A stretch of 63,299 nt of DNA from Candidatus Sulfotelmatobacter sp. (GTDB lineage: Bacteria > Acidobacteriota > Terriglobia > Terriglobales > Acidobacteriaceae), in assembly GCA_030041415.1 (NCBI GenBank), contig JASHNX010000107.1:1-63299 (forward strand), in the 5' to 3' direction. The notes under the pieces were generated by a model. The model saw nothing but the letters and a program-made list of their open reading frames with translations, was not told where the DNA came from and made no database searches. A program made the translations under genes and the position numbers. Of the stretch, positions 53,260 to 62,371 are shown piece by piece (position 1 is the first letter of the stretch; every line of letters begins with the position of its first letter).

Positions 53260-54603
53260 TTGATTTCGCGTTATACCCGCCCGGAGATGGGCCGCATCTG
53301 GAGCGACGAAAACCGCTTTCGCACCTGGCTGGCAGTCGAGGTCGCCGCCACTGAAACTCTGGCCGAGGTCGGCATGGTGCCGAAGGACGCGGCACGCGCC
53401 ATCCGCGAGCGCGCCGATTTCAGCGTCCAGCGCATTCATGAGATCGAGGCTGAAGTTCGCCACGACGTGATCGCCTTTACCACTGCCGTCGCTGAATTTG
53501 TCGGCGCCGAGTCGCGTTGGTTCCATTACGGCCTGACTTCGAACGATGTTGTCGATACCGCGCAGGCGCTGCTCATTAAACAAGCATCGGCGCTTATCGC
53601 GCAGGATCTCGACCGTCTTGCCGAAATCCTTGAACGCCGTGCCTGGGAGTTCAAAGACGCGCCCATGGTCGGGCGCACGCACGGCGTCCACGCCGAACCA
53701 ATTACATTCGGATTCAAGATCGCAAACTGGTATTCGGAGACGCAGCGCAATATAGCGCGCTTCGCGGCCGCCGCCGAGGACATGCGCGTGGGAAAATTCT
53801 CCGGCGCCGTGGGAATCTTCGCGCACCTCACTCCCGAGATCGAAGAAAAGATTTGCTCGCGCCTGGGATTGAAAGCTGCTGCTGTCTCATCGCAGGTGAT
53901 CCAGCGCGACCGCCACGCGCAGTATCTGGCGACGCTGGCGGTTATCGCTTCCACGCTCGATAAAATCGCGACAGAAGTTCGCCATCTGCAGCGCACCGAA
54001 GTGCGCGAGGCCGAAGAGTTTTTCAGCGAAAAGCAAAAAGGATCTTCCGCCATGCCCCACAAGCGGAATCCCGTGAATGCCGAGCAGATCAGCGGTCTGG
54101 CACGAGTAGTGCGAAGTAATGCCCAGGCGGGATTCGAAAATGTTGCCCTCTGGCATGAGCGTGATATTTCTCATTCCTCCGCTGAGCGCGTCATTTTGCC
54201 CGATTCGACCACGCTCGCTGATTATCTGCTGACCAAGACGAGCAATCTAATCGATACGATGTTCGTGTATCCCGGGCGTATGAAGGTCAATCTCGAGAGC
54301 ACGCATGGGCTGATCTTCAGTGGCCAGCTTTTGCTTGACCTTGTCGAACATGGTGTCTCGCGTGAGGATGCGTACCGCGTCGTTCAAGCCCATGCCATGC
54401 GCGCCTGGAAAGAAGGGTTGGACTTCCATCAACTGATACTCGCCGATAAGGAAATCACCGCCAAAGTCCCGCGCAAACGGATCGAGTACGCATTCGATCT
54501 GCAACGCCAGCTGAAAAATGTTGACAAGATTTTCGCCCGCGTCTTCGGCAAACGGAAGCCGAATCAAAGCAAGACCAAGCGTAGGGCAGCCAAGCGACGC
54601 TAA
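53260..54603 (+). CDS. purB: Adenylosuccinate lyase
   Basis: Acts twice in purine synthesis, releasing fumarate from SAICAR and adenylosuccinate. About 447 residues. Seen: the start ISRYTRPEMGRIW with SDENRFRTW, the TSNDVVDTAQ motif, the GRTHGVHAEPITFG stretch with an active-site His, and the signature loop GSSAMPHKRNPVNAE. The TTG at 53260 (MISRYTRPEM) is preferred over ATG 53251 because GGGAGG lies ten bases before it but only one base before the ATG, and the family begins here. A Lys/Arg-rich tail of about 20 residues is unusual. Confidence 0.95.
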   Translation: MISRYTRPEMGRIWSDENRFRTWLAVEVAATETLAEVGMVPKDAARAIRERADFSVQRIHEIEAEVRHDVIAFTTAVAEFVGAESRWFHYGLTSNDVVDTAQALLIKQASALIAQDLDRLAEILERRAWEFKDAPMVGRTHGVHAEPITFGFKIANWYSETQRNIARFAAAAEDMRVGKFSGAVGIFAHLTPEIEEKICSRLGLKAAAVSSQVIQRDRHAQYLATLAVIASTLDKIATEVRHLQRTEVREAEEFFSEKQKGSSAMPHKRNPVNAEQISGLARVVRSNAQAGFENVALWHERDISHSSAERVILPDSTTLADYLLTKTSNLIDTMFVYPGRMKVNLESTHGLIFSGQLLLDLVEHGVSREDAYRVVQAHAMRAWKEGLDFHQLILADKEITAKVPRKRIEYAFDLQRQLKNVDKIFARVFGKRKPNQSKTKRRAAKRR

Positions 54604-54621
54604 GAAATCCTCGGCGAATCT

Positions 54622-54690
54622 TTGTCATCCCGAGCGAAGCAGAATCGCCCCTATAAGGCAATTCTGCGCAGTCGAGGAACCTTGCAGTTT
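54622..54690. repeat. Dispersed REP-like element
   Basis: This stretch begins TTGTCATCCCGAGCGAAGC and contains an imperfect hairpin AGAATCGCC / GGCAATTCT (54641-54649 with 54657-54665). Sequences of the form TCATCCCGAGCGAAGC are widespread intergenic repeats in soil bacteria in my experience; copy number cannot be checked from this window. The gap between purB and the BON gene (260 bases) holds nothing else that I recognise. Confidence 0.5.
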
Positions 54691-54862
54691 CTGTTCGATA
54701 CCGTGGTCGAAGTTTTGTGGCACGGCCTCTTCATCGAAAGCAATCCTTGTCTCTCCGGCTGTATTCCGCAACTTTCCCGACAACCGCGTGTTCACTTCAT
54801 TACCAAGCAATTAACCGTATGGTTAATTCGTAAAGTTATGTCAATGGGTCGGAGGTGACCTT

Positions 54863-55639
54863 ATGACTCGAAAGCGTCTCCTGAAGATATTGCGATCACT
54901 GCTGGCGTCGGCATTGCTGAATGCGCCCCTTCTCGCGCAGACTGTTCCGGCAGCTCGTTACGACACTCAAATTCAAACCAACGTTGAAAAGAAGCTGGCC
55001 TCGAAAAACCAGTTCCGTGAGGTGAAATCCAGCACCGAAAACGGCATCGTCACCCTTACCGGGACGGTCGATCTTTACCAGCGCAAGCTGGATGCTGCAA
55101 AAATCGCGCGCAAAGTCTCGAACGTGCAGGGCGTGAGCAACCTCATCACAATCGCGGGTCCAAGCGTTTCCGATGAGCAGATCGCACAACAACTTGCCAA
55201 GAAGCTGACTTACGTTCGCGTCGGCTATGACAACACGTTCGACTACTTCGCTCTTGGCGTGAAAGATGGCGTGGTCACGGTAGCTGGCGATGATCGCACG
55301 GGCTTAGGCCGCGACGAGGCGCTCGCCGACCTTTACAACCAGCCCGGCGTTAAAGATGTCATCAGCGAGATCGCCGTCGAGCCGGTTTCCATGTTCGATG
55401 ACGGCATTCGTCTGCGCACGGCGCGCGCCATTTATCGCGATCCGGTTCTGAGCAAGTATGCGATCGATCCGGCGCATCCGATTCGCATCATCGTCGTCAA
55501 CGGCCATGTCACGCTCTACGGCGTTGTCGACAGCGCGATGGATAAAAACGTCGCCGGAATTCGCGCCGGCCAAACCTTCGGCGCGTTCAGCGTCGAGAAC
55601 AAACTGGAAGTGAGAACCTCAGATCAGCCGGGATTGTAG
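54863..55639 (+). CDS. Secreted BON-domain protein
   Basis: 258 residues with a signal peptide ending near residue 26 (LLAQ). Three consecutive BON-type modules follow (about 38-100, 105-165 and 175-250), each with the alternating helix-strand pattern and a central Gly-Ile-Val-Thr-Leu type strand (NGIVTLTGTV; DGVVTVAGDD; NGHVTLYGVV). BON domains bind membranes or phospholipids; OsmY and Rv0899 are known members. The start follows GGAGGTGA. A terminator hairpin closes the gene. Confidence 0.9.
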   Translation: MTRKRLLKILRSLLASALLNAPLLAQTVPAARYDTQIQTNVEKKLASKNQFREVKSSTENGIVTLTGTVDLYQRKLDAAKIARKVSNVQGVSNLITIAGPSVSDEQIAQQLAKKLTYVRVGYDNTFDYFALGVKDGVVTVAGDDRTGLGRDEALADLYNQPGVKDVISEIAVEPVSMFDDGIRLRTARAIYRDPVLSKYAIDPAHPIRIIVVNGHVTLYGVVDSAMDKNVAGIRAGQTFGAFSVENKLEVRTSDQPGL

Positions 55640-55658
55640 GTTGATGTAGCGGTGAAGC

Positions 55659-55685
55659 GGGCGCGGCGCAAGCCGCGCCCTTTTT
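55659..55685 (+). terminator. Intrinsic terminator after the BON-domain gene
   Basis: Perfect nine-base-pair stem GGGCGCGGC / GCCGCGCCC (55659-55667 with 55672-55680), four-base loop GCAA, then TTTTT. It also lies at the end of the convergent larB gene. Confidence 0.93.
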
Positions 55686-55687
55686 GT

Positions 55688-56434
55688 CTACAAGCGATTA
55701 ATCAACGACGCAACGTACCCCGCCCCGAACCCATTATCAATATTCACCACGCTCACGTTCGACGCGCAGGAATTCAGCATGCCAAGCAAAGCGGTCAGCC
55801 CTTCGAACGACGCGCCGTAGCCAACGCTTGTTGGCACCGCGATGACAGGAACTCCAACCAGCCCTCCCACAACGCTCGGCAGCGCGCCCTCCATCCCCGC
55901 GCACACAATCACCACTCGCGCCTTCGTCAGCGCTTCCCGATTCGCCAGCAGGCGGTGAATGCCCGCGACCCCGACATCGTAAAAGTGTTCGACGGGATTG
56001 CCCATCAGTTCGGCGGTAACCACCGCCTCTTCCGCAACCGGGATGTCGCTCGTTCCTGCCGACACAACGGCGATAGTTCCATTGCCATGCTTGCGCGAAT
56101 CACGTTGCAGAACGATGGCGCGTGCCAGTTCGCGATACTCCGCCGCCCGCACTTTTTTCTTTACGGCGGCGAATTGTTTCTGATCGGCGTGCGTGGCTAG
56201 TATGTTGCCGCCGTGCTTCGCGAGCCGCGCAAAGATCTCGGCCGTCTGCGCAGGCGTTTTGCCCTGGCCGAAAATTACTTCCGGCATGCCGGCTCGCAGC
56301 GAGCGATGATGATCGATTTTCGCAAATCCCAAGTCTTCGAAAGGCAAATGCCGCAGCCGGTCGACGGCTTCATCCGGAGCGAGTTTGCCCCGGCGCACTT
56401 GCTCAAACAATTCGCGGATGGATTCGGCGTTCAT
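55688..56434 (-). CDS. larB: Nickel-pincer cofactor biosynthesis protein LarB
   Basis: LarB carboxylates nicotinic acid adenine dinucleotide in the synthesis of the nickel-pincer cofactor of lactate racemase and related enzymes. 248 residues, PurE-like fold: the [17 protein letters not shown] motif, then [29 protein letters not shown] and the late [16 protein letters not shown] 56434 (MNAESIREL) is preferred to 56464. LarC and LarE partners are not in the window, so the target enzyme is unknown; the gene order gives no pathway. Confidence 0.94.
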   Translation of the reverse strand: MNAESIRELFEQVRRGKLAPDEAVDRLRHLPFEDLGFAKIDHHRSLRAGMPEVIFGQGKTPAQTAEIFARLAKHGGNILATHADQKQFAAVKKKVRAAEYRELARAIVLQRDSRKHGNGTIAVVSAGTSDIPVAEEAVVTAELMGNPVEHFYDVGVAGIHRLLANREALTKARVVIVCAGMEGALPSVVGGLVGVPVIAVPTSVGYGASFEGLTALLGMLNSCASNVSVVNIDNGFGAGYVASLINRL

Positions 56435-56544
56435 GACTCGGCGGAAAAGAAGCGCACACGGCACTCGGCGCCAGCAATTGGCGGTCGGGTAAGCGATCAG
56501 CCAACACCAGTTTCTAGATTAGCACTCGGCGGCGGGAATGATTC

Positions 56545-58131
56545 CTAATCGCGAGTCGCGCGCGAGGCGGCGCGAACGCGGGCGATCACGGCGGTACACA
56601 CTTTGCGGGCAAGTCCTGGCTCGTCAAGATGTGCCAGAAACAATCGGCGCACTCCTGCAGGTTTCACTTTTCCAGCAAGATAGAAATCGTATATCTGGCT
56701 TCCCAGGCGAAAGCCAAAATCCTTTGCGATCAGCTCGAATTTCTCCGCATCTCCTTCGCAGGCTTCATTCGCCGCCCGTTCGCACGCCGCCCGGGATAAT
56801 GCGGGAGCTTTCTCGCTTTCAAACGCAGGCCGAGAAGGATACAGCACCCGCGAGCCGAAATAGGCCACAGCGTTTTCTACAACTCGCCGGTAGAAGTTAT
56901 CTGCCGTGAGCGCTGCTTCGCACTCGCGCCCGCCTTCAATCCCTTGCCCATTCCGGCGCAATGGCAAACCACGGCACGCATGATGAAGAAACCGTGCGGC
57001 GTCCTCGGCAGCGTGCATCATTTGAAACTCCCGGACGTAGAACGCATTCACCTGCGGAAGATAAGCGCAGCCGCGCTCTTCCACTCTGGCGAGCATGGTC
57101 TCGACTTGCTGCTCACTCACCCCTTTGCGCGAAAGCAGGCGGCGCAGTACTGCATCCGAAGAATTGCCGTGGACTTCCGGCAGCATGTCGATCAGAAATT
57201 TCGGTTGCGTGCCGTTGTGCGGCGAATAGCGATTGATTTCGAGAAACGCCGCCAGGCTGTCGATCAGGTTATAGATCGTAGGAGCGAAGTCAGGACCCAT
57301 ATCGCAGCGGCTCCACTGGTCGAGAAACAAGCGGTAGCTTTCATATTTTTCAAGGGGCGTCGCGTTGAAAACGCAGAGTACATCGTCGCAAACTCGCACC
57401 GCATCGACTTTATCGACCGGCTCGCCTGCTGCGCGCCAATACAGCGCATCAATATTCTGCAGAACCGTAAGTGTTTTGGCTTCGGGCATCTCTTTCTGCA
57501 GCGCGCGCGGCAAATGTCCCGGCGCAAGATGCGATTCGCCGAATAAAACGAAAATCGCAGCATTCGGGTGCCGCTGCCGGATTTCCGCAACCTTCGCCGC
57601 AGCATGGCGATCCCTCGCGCCGATCTTGCGCAAGTTTTCCCGCGGTATGCAATCGAGTCCATACAGGCCTTCCCCGTGATCGCGGGCCGCAGTCAGCAAT
57701 TCATGAAACGGAGCCCAGTCATAGCCCCAGTCGAGATCGAAGCGAATGCGCTGCCGCAGCTCGGCTTCGTCGATCTCACGCCGCCACCACTCATCAAGAA
57801 TATGCTGATCGCGCGCAAAGATGGTTTCTACCCCCAACACCACCGGACGACCGCCTGCAAGCGCGCGCTGCTCAAGTAACGAGGCGGCATAGCGCTGCGC
57901 CCCGGGCAGCGCGTGGTAATCGCCGATCAGAATGACATCTGCAGCACGCAGAGCATTCTGCAGTTGTTGCGAATCGAGCAGCGAGTCATAACTGCGAAAG
58001 GCTTGGCTGAATTCTCGTAGATATTTTCTCCGGCTCTGCGAGTCCTGGGCCCGGATTTCGCGCTCCACGCCTGCCAGCGCGTGAAGTTGCCCCGCGCTGC
58101 GCCGCGACCGCAAATTTGCCGTAGACGCCAT
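56545..58131 (-). CDS. ChaN-domain protein (haem-regulated or iron-uptake type fold)
   Basis: 528 residues. The first ~270 residues contain a ChaN/Cofac_haem_bdg-like domain (the DVILIGDYHALPGAQRYAA motif, the VLGVETIFARDQ strand, FVLFGESHLAPGHLP). The rest is helical and of unknown function. ChaN family proteins are usually lipoproteins, but no lipobox or signal peptide is visible, so this one may be cytoplasmic. ATG 58131 is preferred over a TTG at 58164. It diverges from ubiX with a 40-base gap. Confidence 0.78.
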   Translation of the reverse strand: MASTANLRSRRSAGQLHALAGVEREIRAQDSQSRRKYLREFSQAFRSYDSLLDSQQLQNALRAADVILIGDYHALPGAQRYAASLLEQRALAGGRPVVLGVETIFARDQHILDEWWRREIDEAELRQRIRFDLDWGYDWAPFHELLTAARDHGEGLYGLDCIPRENLRKIGARDRHAAAKVAEIRQRHPNAAIFVLFGESHLAPGHLPRALQKEMPEAKTLTVLQNIDALYWRAAGEPVDKVDAVRVCDDVLCVFNATPLEKYESYRLFLDQWSRCDMGPDFAPTIYNLIDSLAAFLEINRYSPHNGTQPKFLIDMLPEVHGNSSDAVLRRLLSRKGVSEQQVETMLARVEERGCAYLPQVNAFYVREFQMMHAAEDAARFLHHACRGLPLRRNGQGIEGGRECEAALTADNFYRRVVENAVAYFGSRVLYPSRPAFESEKAPALSRAACERAANEACEGDAEKFELIAKDFGFRLGSQIYDFYLAGKVKPAGVRRLFLAHLDEPGLARKVCTAVIARVRAASRATRD

Positions 58132-58170
58132 TTGTCGGCTAGAAACTTGACTGCGGTTTCCCAACTACCT

Positions 58171-58851
58171 ATGCTCCGAATCGGAGCACCTTTGCCTAAC
58201 CACCCACAAAACTTGACGATCGCCACGACTGGAGCCAGCGGCTCGGTGTTCTTACGGCAACTCCTGCTGGCCGTCGAGCGCGATTCTCGCGTCAGCCACG
58301 TAAACTTCATCGCTTCTGACTCGGGTCTTCGTGTGATGGCGGAAGAGCTGAAGATTCAAGGCCGCGCGAATCTTGTGCGCCAGATTCTTCGCACCGGACA
58401 GAGCACCGCGAAAATTGCGGCGAAAAACTCCGCCCAGCCGGCATCGTCAAAATCCAAAGAGCACAAATTCAAAGAGCAATCGAACGCCGATATCGGGGCC
58501 AATGTGGCCAGCGGCTCCTATCCGAGCGACGCCATGATCGTCATCCCATGCAGCGTTGGCACTCTGGCCCGGATTGCCAACGGAGTTGCGTCGCACCTCA
58601 TCGAGCGCGCCGCCGATGTTTGCCTCAAAGAGAAGCGCCCCCTCGTTCTTTGCGTTCGCGAAACGCCGCTCAACAAAATCCACATCCGCAACATGTATCG
58701 GGCCGCGGATGCCGGCGCCACGATCTTCCCTTTGATTCCTGCCTTCTATTACCGACCAACGAACTTAGATGAACTGGCTCGCGAGTTCGCCTACCGCGTG
58801 CTCGCCCATCTCGGCCTTCCGCAAGCCAACGCGTTCCTCTGGAAGGGCTGA
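58171..58851 (+). CDS. ubiX: Flavin prenyltransferase UbiX-type
   Basis: 226 residues; makes prenylated FMN for UbiD-type decarboxylases (for example in ubiquinone synthesis). Seen: the N-terminal flavin motif TGASGSVFLRQLLL, the VIPCSVGTLARIANGVA motif, then KRPLVLCVRETPLNKIHIRNM and the FYYRPTNLDELA motif. A polar insert of about 30 residues (about 90-118: Lys/Ser/Glu-rich) separates the two halves. The partner ubiD is not in the window. Confidence 0.93.
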   Translation: MLRIGAPLPNHPQNLTIATTGASGSVFLRQLLLAVERDSRVSHVNFIASDSGLRVMAEELKIQGRANLVRQILRTGQSTAKIAAKNSAQPASSKSKEHKFKEQSNADIGANVASGSYPSDAMIVIPCSVGTLARIANGVASHLIERAADVCLKEKRPLVLCVRETPLNKIHIRNMYRAADAGATIFPLIPAFYYRPTNLDELAREFAYRVLAHLGLPQANAFLWKG

Positions 58852-59074
58852 TTGCTCAGCAACTTGCGTGTCTACACTTAAAAACCGGGCCGCTTTGGGG
58901 AAAGATCGGCCAAAAATACGGGAATCTCTAGGGTAAAAAACCGAAGACGCGGGTCACAGATATCCGGCGGCCATGTACGACCGAGCATCGGAGGTATGCG
59001 AGAGGGTTTTTCCGAGATTTCCAAAGCGACGTTCGCCTTTGCTTGGCGTAGAATTCTGCAAATTTCCCGCAACG

Positions 59075-59965
59075 ATGATCACGGTGGCAAGCTTTCGACG
59101 ACCCAAACAAATCAAGAAGAGTTCCGCCTGCGCCAGATTGAGAATTTTTCTGTGGTCTGCATTCGCGTTTTTTCTGGCATTCGCAGTCGCGGCTCGCGCA
59201 GACGCGCAGAATCCTTTCGCCGGTGACGCCAAAGCTGCAAAAGCCGGCGAGTATGAGTTCCGAATCAACTGCGCCCTTTGCCATGGGCTCGGCGCGCGTG
59301 GCGGAGGGCGCGGGCCCGATTTGACCCGCGCACAGAAAAAGCACGCGCACTCCGAGGCCGAGATGTTTGCCGTCATCAGCAATGGCATTCCCGGCACCGC
59401 CATGCCTGCCAACGGAACCAACGGCCAGGGCGTGGGCATGACCGACGAAGAAATCTGGCAGATCATCACCTACATTCGCAGCCAGGAAGTCAAAGCCCCG
59501 GCCAATTCCATCGGCAACGCGGTTCACGGGAAGCAGCTTTTTTATGGCGAGGCAAATTGCTCGCTCTGCCACATGGTCGAAGGCCAAGGCGGGCGCATCG
59601 GTCCTGACCTCAGCTCAGTCGGTGGCTCACGGACGCGTGAGGCCATCATCGATTCCGTGCGCAATCCCAGCAACCGTCTAGCTTGGGGATTGACCGAAGC
59701 GACCAAAGAGTTCCCCCAGGAATACGAGACCATCACCGTCGTGACGGCCGACGGAAAGCAAATCAAAGGGGTGGCGCTCAACGAAGACAATTTCAGTGTG
59801 CAGATCATGGATATGAATGAGCAGATTCACTTGCTGGAAAAAGGCAAGCTGCGCTCGTTCCGAAAGAGCCGCGAGTCGATCATGCCGGTTTATACCCCGG
59901 AGTTGCTCAGCGACAAAGACCTGGATGACGTCGTAGCGTTTCTCATCGGCATGGGTGCGAAATGA
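59075..59965 (+). CDS. Dihaem cytochrome c, partner of the PQQ dehydrogenase
   Basis: About 296 residues. An N-terminal hydrophobic segment ending in ARADAQ (near residue 45) exports it. Two haem sites: CALCH (near 70) with axial Met probably in GTAMPANG, and CSLCH (near 167), for which the ligand is not clear. The stop overlaps the next gene by four bases (ATGA), so the cytochrome and dehydrogenase are co-translated, which fits electron transfer from PQQ to the respiratory chain. ATG 59075 is chosen over an in-frame ATG at 58973 because it gives a more usual export signal; neither has a ribosome binding site. Confidence 0.92.
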   Translation: MITVASFRRPKQIKKSSACARLRIFLWSAFAFFLAFAVAARADAQNPFAGDAKAAKAGEYEFRINCALCHGLGARGGGRGPDLTRAQKKHAHSEAEMFAVISNGIPGTAMPANGTNGQGVGMTDEEIWQIITYIRSQEVKAPANSIGNAVHGKQLFYGEANCSLCHMVEGQGGRIGPDLSSVGGSRTREAIIDSVRNPSNRLAWGLTEATKEFPQEYETITVVTADGKQIKGVALNEDNFSVQIMDMNEQIHLLEKGKLRSFRKSRESIMPVYTPELLSDKDLDDVVAFLIGMGAK

Positions 59966-61641
59966 ACATCGATTCTCCCCAAGGAGTACTCCAGGTCACG
60001 TGGAAGAGCGGCGCTTCCGCGCCGCGAAAGCAGGCACGCCACAATTCGGTTTTTAGCCCCAGCAGTCTGTGCGCGGGGATTCTGGGCATCTGGCTTCTCT
60101 TCGTGATCCAGGCTCACGCCCAGGTCACGGCCGACCGCCTTCTTCAGTCCTCCAAAGAACCCCAGAACTGGCTCACTTATTCGGGCGATTATTCCGGACG
60201 CCGGTTCAGTTCTCTTGATCAGATCAGTGCGAAGAATGTGCATTCGCTCGTCGCAAAGTGGGTATATCAGACAGCGGCGACAGGGAAGCTCGAAACGACT
60301 CCGCTGGTGGTTGATGGCATCCTTTACGCGACGGCGCAGGATGACCGCGCTTTCGCTCTGGATGCCCTCACCGGCCGGCCAATCTGGATGTATCAGCACG
60401 AGGTCCCCGCCGATATTCGTCCTTGCTGCGGGCATGTGAATCGCGGGCTGGCGATCCTGGGAGACAAGGTTTTTCTCGGCACCCTCGACGCCCACGTGAT
60501 CGCGCTCGATTCGAAAACCGGCAATGTGATCTGGGATGTTGTCGCTGCCGATTATCGCAAGGGATACAGCTTTACCGTCGCACCGCTCGCGGTGAAGAAT
60601 CTCATTGTCATCGGCGTATCCGGCGGGGAATACGGTGTGCGCGGCTTCATCGACGCCTACGACGCTGACTCAGGCGTCCGCAAATGGCGCTTCTACACCG
60701 TGCCGGGTCCCGGCGAGCCCGGACACGAAACCTGGGAAGGCGATTCGTGGAAAGTTGGCGGCGCGCCTGCCTGGAACACGGGTACCTACGATCCCTCTAC
60801 CGACCAGATTTTCTGGCCGACCGGCAATCCTGCCCCTTCGAATCGCGGCGAAGGTCGTGCTGGAGACAATCTTTATAGCAACACCCTGCTCGCGCTCAAC
60901 GCCGATACCGGCAAGCTCAACTGGTATTTCCAATTCACCAAGCACGATGAGCACGATTGGGATGCAACCCAGGTTCCAGTCATGGTCGAATCGCGCGGCA
61001 AGCAACTGATCGCACAAGCCAATCGCAATGGCTTCTTCTATGTGATCGACCGCACGACCGGAAGACTGATCTCGGCTACCGCCTATGGCAAGCAGACCTG
61101 GAGCGACGGCAAAGACGCTGAGGGCCGCCCCATCGCAAATAAATCGGCTTCGCCCACGGTTGAGGGACACACCGTTTGCCCGGGAGCGCTCGGCACCACC
61201 AACTTCATGGCGCCGGCATATGATCCGCAGACCGCATTGTTCTACGTCACCGCGCGCGATCAGTGCGACATTTTCTCGACCGCTCCACAGCCCTACGAAG
61301 CCGGGCATGCCTATTACGGCAGCGCCTATTTCCCTTCTGATGAAGCCGAACCGTATCGTGGATTTCTCAAGGCAATCGATCCCTTGACAGGACACATTAA
61401 ATGGCAGTTCGAGCACACTTCTCCGACATGGTCAGGCGCGCTCTCAACCGCGGGTGGTCTGGTTTTCACCGGAGATGCGGAAGGAAACTTCATTGCGCTC
61501 GACACAACTACTGGTAAGCCGCTGTGGCATTTCCAGATGGGAGGCGCAGTCTACGCCGCGCCCATGGCCTTCGCAGTCGATGGCAAAGAATACGTCGCGA
61601 TCGCCGCCGGCAGCGCCGTGTATGCGTTTGGATTGCCGTAG
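59962..61641 (+). CDS. PQQ-dependent dehydrogenase (quinoprotein)
   Basis: 559 residues, periplasmic eight-bladed propeller type. An N-terminal helix (about 36-54, ending in AHAQ) exports it. Blade motifs such as LDQISAKNVHSLVAKW and DSKTGNVIWDV repeat. The vicinal Cys pair RPCCGHVNRG contacts PQQ. The active-site region reads HDEHDWDA: the catalytic Asp at 332 is followed two residues on by Asp334, the D-x-D arrangement of lanthanide-type alcohol dehydrogenases, though some glucose dehydrogenases share it. The substrate (alcohol or sugar) is not determined. The upstream dihaem cytochrome is the probable electron acceptor. Confidence 0.93.
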   Translation: MNIDSPQGVLQVTWKSGASAPRKQARHNSVFSPSSLCAGILGIWLLFVIQAHAQVTADRLLQSSKEPQNWLTYSGDYSGRRFSSLDQISAKNVHSLVAKWVYQTAATGKLETTPLVVDGILYATAQDDRAFALDALTGRPIWMYQHEVPADIRPCCGHVNRGLAILGDKVFLGTLDAHVIALDSKTGNVIWDVVAADYRKGYSFTVAPLAVKNLIVIGVSGGEYGVRGFIDAYDADSGVRKWRFYTVPGPGEPGHETWEGDSWKVGGAPAWNTGTYDPSTDQIFWPTGNPAPSNRGEGRAGDNLYSNTLLALNADTGKLNWYFQFTKHDEHDWDATQVPVMVESRGKQLIAQANRNGFFYVIDRTTGRLISATAYGKQTWSDGKDAEGRPIANKSASPTVEGHTVCPGALGTTNFMAPAYDPQTALFYVTARDQCDIFSTAPQPYEAGHAYYGSAYFPSDEAEPYRGFLKAIDPLTGHIKWQFEHTSPTWSGALSTAGGLVFTGDAEGNFIALDTTTGKPLWHFQMGGAVYAAPMAFAVDGKEYVAIAAGSAVYAFGLP

Positions 61642-61669
61642 GACTCGGGACTCGCGACTCAGGACTAGA
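61642..61669 (+). repeat. Seven-base tandem repeat
   Basis: Units GACTCGG, GACTCGC, GACTCAG and a partial GACT run head to tail between the convergent PQQ dehydrogenase and the outer-membrane protein gene. Copy number 3.4. It contains no open frame. Confidence 0.6.
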
Positions 61670-62371
61670 CTAAAACTTCACCACAATCCCGCTCGCGAAC
61701 CGATAGTTCTGCTCTTTCGTGCCGACGTTCAAATACTGCGTTAGCCCGAACGCCTGCATATAAAAACTGTTCTGATTTAAGGTGCTGCGATACCAATCCA
61801 ACTGCGCCGGCCGGATTGAGATCCTGCGCGAGACCCGAACATCCACTCCGCCGCCCAGCGCCACGACAAAGTCGTAATAAGTAATCGCTTTTGAGGTGAC
61901 CGGAAATCTCGGCGTCTCAATCGTGCTTCCTTCCAGAGTAGTGCGATCCCACCCAAACAGCGTATGCACAAACGGAGTAAAAATAGATTTCGTGCGGTAC
62001 GAAATCACCGGACCAGCCAAAAAAGAATAAGTATTGCCATCCGGCAAACCTTTGATTCCATCGATCACGGTGAACGGCGAGCCATAACGGCCTGCGCCGT
62101 CGACTGCAAAGCCAATCCAGCGCGACACGTTGTACTGCGCCTGCGCGTCCCATCCCTGGAAGAAAGTTCGGATGCCGAACGTATTCGGGGGCTGGTCAAG
62201 CGCATAGCTGATCAGCGGCCCCCGCATCCCGGGTGTGTCGGCATGAAAGAAAACAAAGCCGCCAAACGCCTGCACCTTGGGCGTCTCGGGCTGAGGCTCC
62301 GCCTGCTGCGCGAGCGCCGCTGCGCAGATAAAGACCGCCACTACCACTGTAGCCAGCGAAAAACGAACCAT
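61670..62371 (-). CDS. Outer-membrane beta-barrel protein, small
   Basis: 233 residues. A signal peptide ends near residue 21 (ALAQQ). The rest alternates hydrophobic and polar residues in strand patterns (GGFVFFHADTPG; WIGFAVDGAGRYG; FLAGPVISYR; YDFVVALGGGVDVRVSRR) and ends with a Phe (GIVVKF), the usual C-terminal beta-signal. About eight strands fit an OmpA/OmpW-like small barrel. Function unknown. ATG 62371 (MVRFSL) is preferred to ATG 62404. Confidence 0.83.
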   Translation of the reverse strand: MVRFSLATVVVAVFICAAALAQQAEPQPETPKVQAFGGFVFFHADTPGMRGPLISYALDQPPNTFGIRTFFQGWDAQAQYNVSRWIGFAVDGAGRYGSPFTVIDGIKGLPDGNTYSFLAGPVISYRTKSIFTPFVHTLFGWDRTTLEGSTIETPRFPVTSKAITYYDFVVALGGGVDVRVSRRISIRPAQLDWYRSTLNQNSFYMQAFGLTQYLNVGTKEQNYRFASGIVVKF

